Of a stretch of DNA of 64,000 bases, positions 63,901-64,000 are shown one piece after another. The notes beneath the pieces are model-generated. The model was not told the origin of the DNA. It did not search any database and was given only the letters and a program-made list of their open reading frames with translations. Within the stretch, counting starts at the first letter, position 1. Every line of letters begins with the position of its first letter. Source of the DNA: Polyangiaceae bacterium (GTDB lineage: Bacteria > Myxococcota_A > Polyangia > Polyangiales > Polyangiaceae); the NCBI GenBank assembly GCA_020846005.1, contig JADLEQ010000040.1, forward strand, positions 62,001 through 126,000, read 5' to 3'. Both the position numbers and the translations under genes were made by a program.

Positions 63901-64000
63901 CCGGGGCTCCTGGGAGATGAGCCCCGAGGCCGAGCGGCCCGGGGCGCCGAGTGCGTACGCGACACCGGTGGCCCGCGCAAGGAGCGAGCGCGCCTCAGAA

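Overview
The window is a GC-rich (visibly about 70 percent G+C) chromosomal segment with no rRNA, IS element, prophage or CRISPR array. Gene content points to a myxobacterium: a run of Glt/Nfs-type gliding-machinery genes, many TPR and HEAT proteins, many lipoproteins, an FHA/TonB-C protein and a PP2C phosphatase. Housekeeping genes (ftsY, frr, holB, thiE, pgpA, tRNA-His) confirm chromosomal DNA. The species cannot be named from the sequence.

Region 1 (1-16.1 kb, minus strand) reads, in transcription order, gltC, gltD, gltE, gltF, gltG, a TPR lipoprotein and a giant cytoplasmic TPR protein that runs off the left edge. The D-E-F-G order matches, as I recall it, the Myxococcus xanthus G1 gliding cluster; a gltC-like gene heads the row. 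Two outer-membrane beta-barrels of the GltA/GltB kind lie 7 kb away (23.0-24.9 kb). Together they would form a trans-envelope complex: beta-barrels and lipoproteins in the outer membrane, GltC/D/F in the periplasm, GltG across the inner membrane, TPR scaffold inside. The AglRQS-type motor is not here.

Region 2 (16.6-36 kb) mixes housekeeping and signalling genes: a Cys-rich lipoprotein, YraN, ftsY, two pairings of an output-less membrane sensor with a HEAT-repeat protein, a histone-deacetylase-family enzyme, tRNA-His(GTG), a trans-sulfuration PLP enzyme, PP2C phosphatase, frr, a TetR regulator with a palindrome next to its start, a DUF882/YcbK-type peptidase and holB.

Region 3 (36-40.5 kb) holds a MATE exporter, pgpA, thiE and unknown proteins. 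Region 4 (40.5-50.2 kb) is a tightly overlapping nitrate-reduction operon: cytochrome-b-like anchor with zinc ribbon, molybdopterin subunit, four-cluster ferredoxin, Rieske protein and small membrane protein, followed by three NarK-type transporters. The third transporter carries an unusual hydrophilic insert.

Region 5 (50.2-64 kb) has a four-gene outer-membrane operon (lipoprotein, two FadL-like barrels, lipoprotein), a DedA gene broken by one in-frame amber codon, a dual-specificity-type phosphatase, an alpha/beta hydrolase, a MarR-BKACE-enoyl-CoA hydratase operon, a TPR lipoprotein, the yeaH-spoVR pair without prkA, a YkgJ-type Cys-cluster protein and a cupredoxin-like lipoprotein. Most long open frames antisense to these genes are high-GC shadows and are not annotated.
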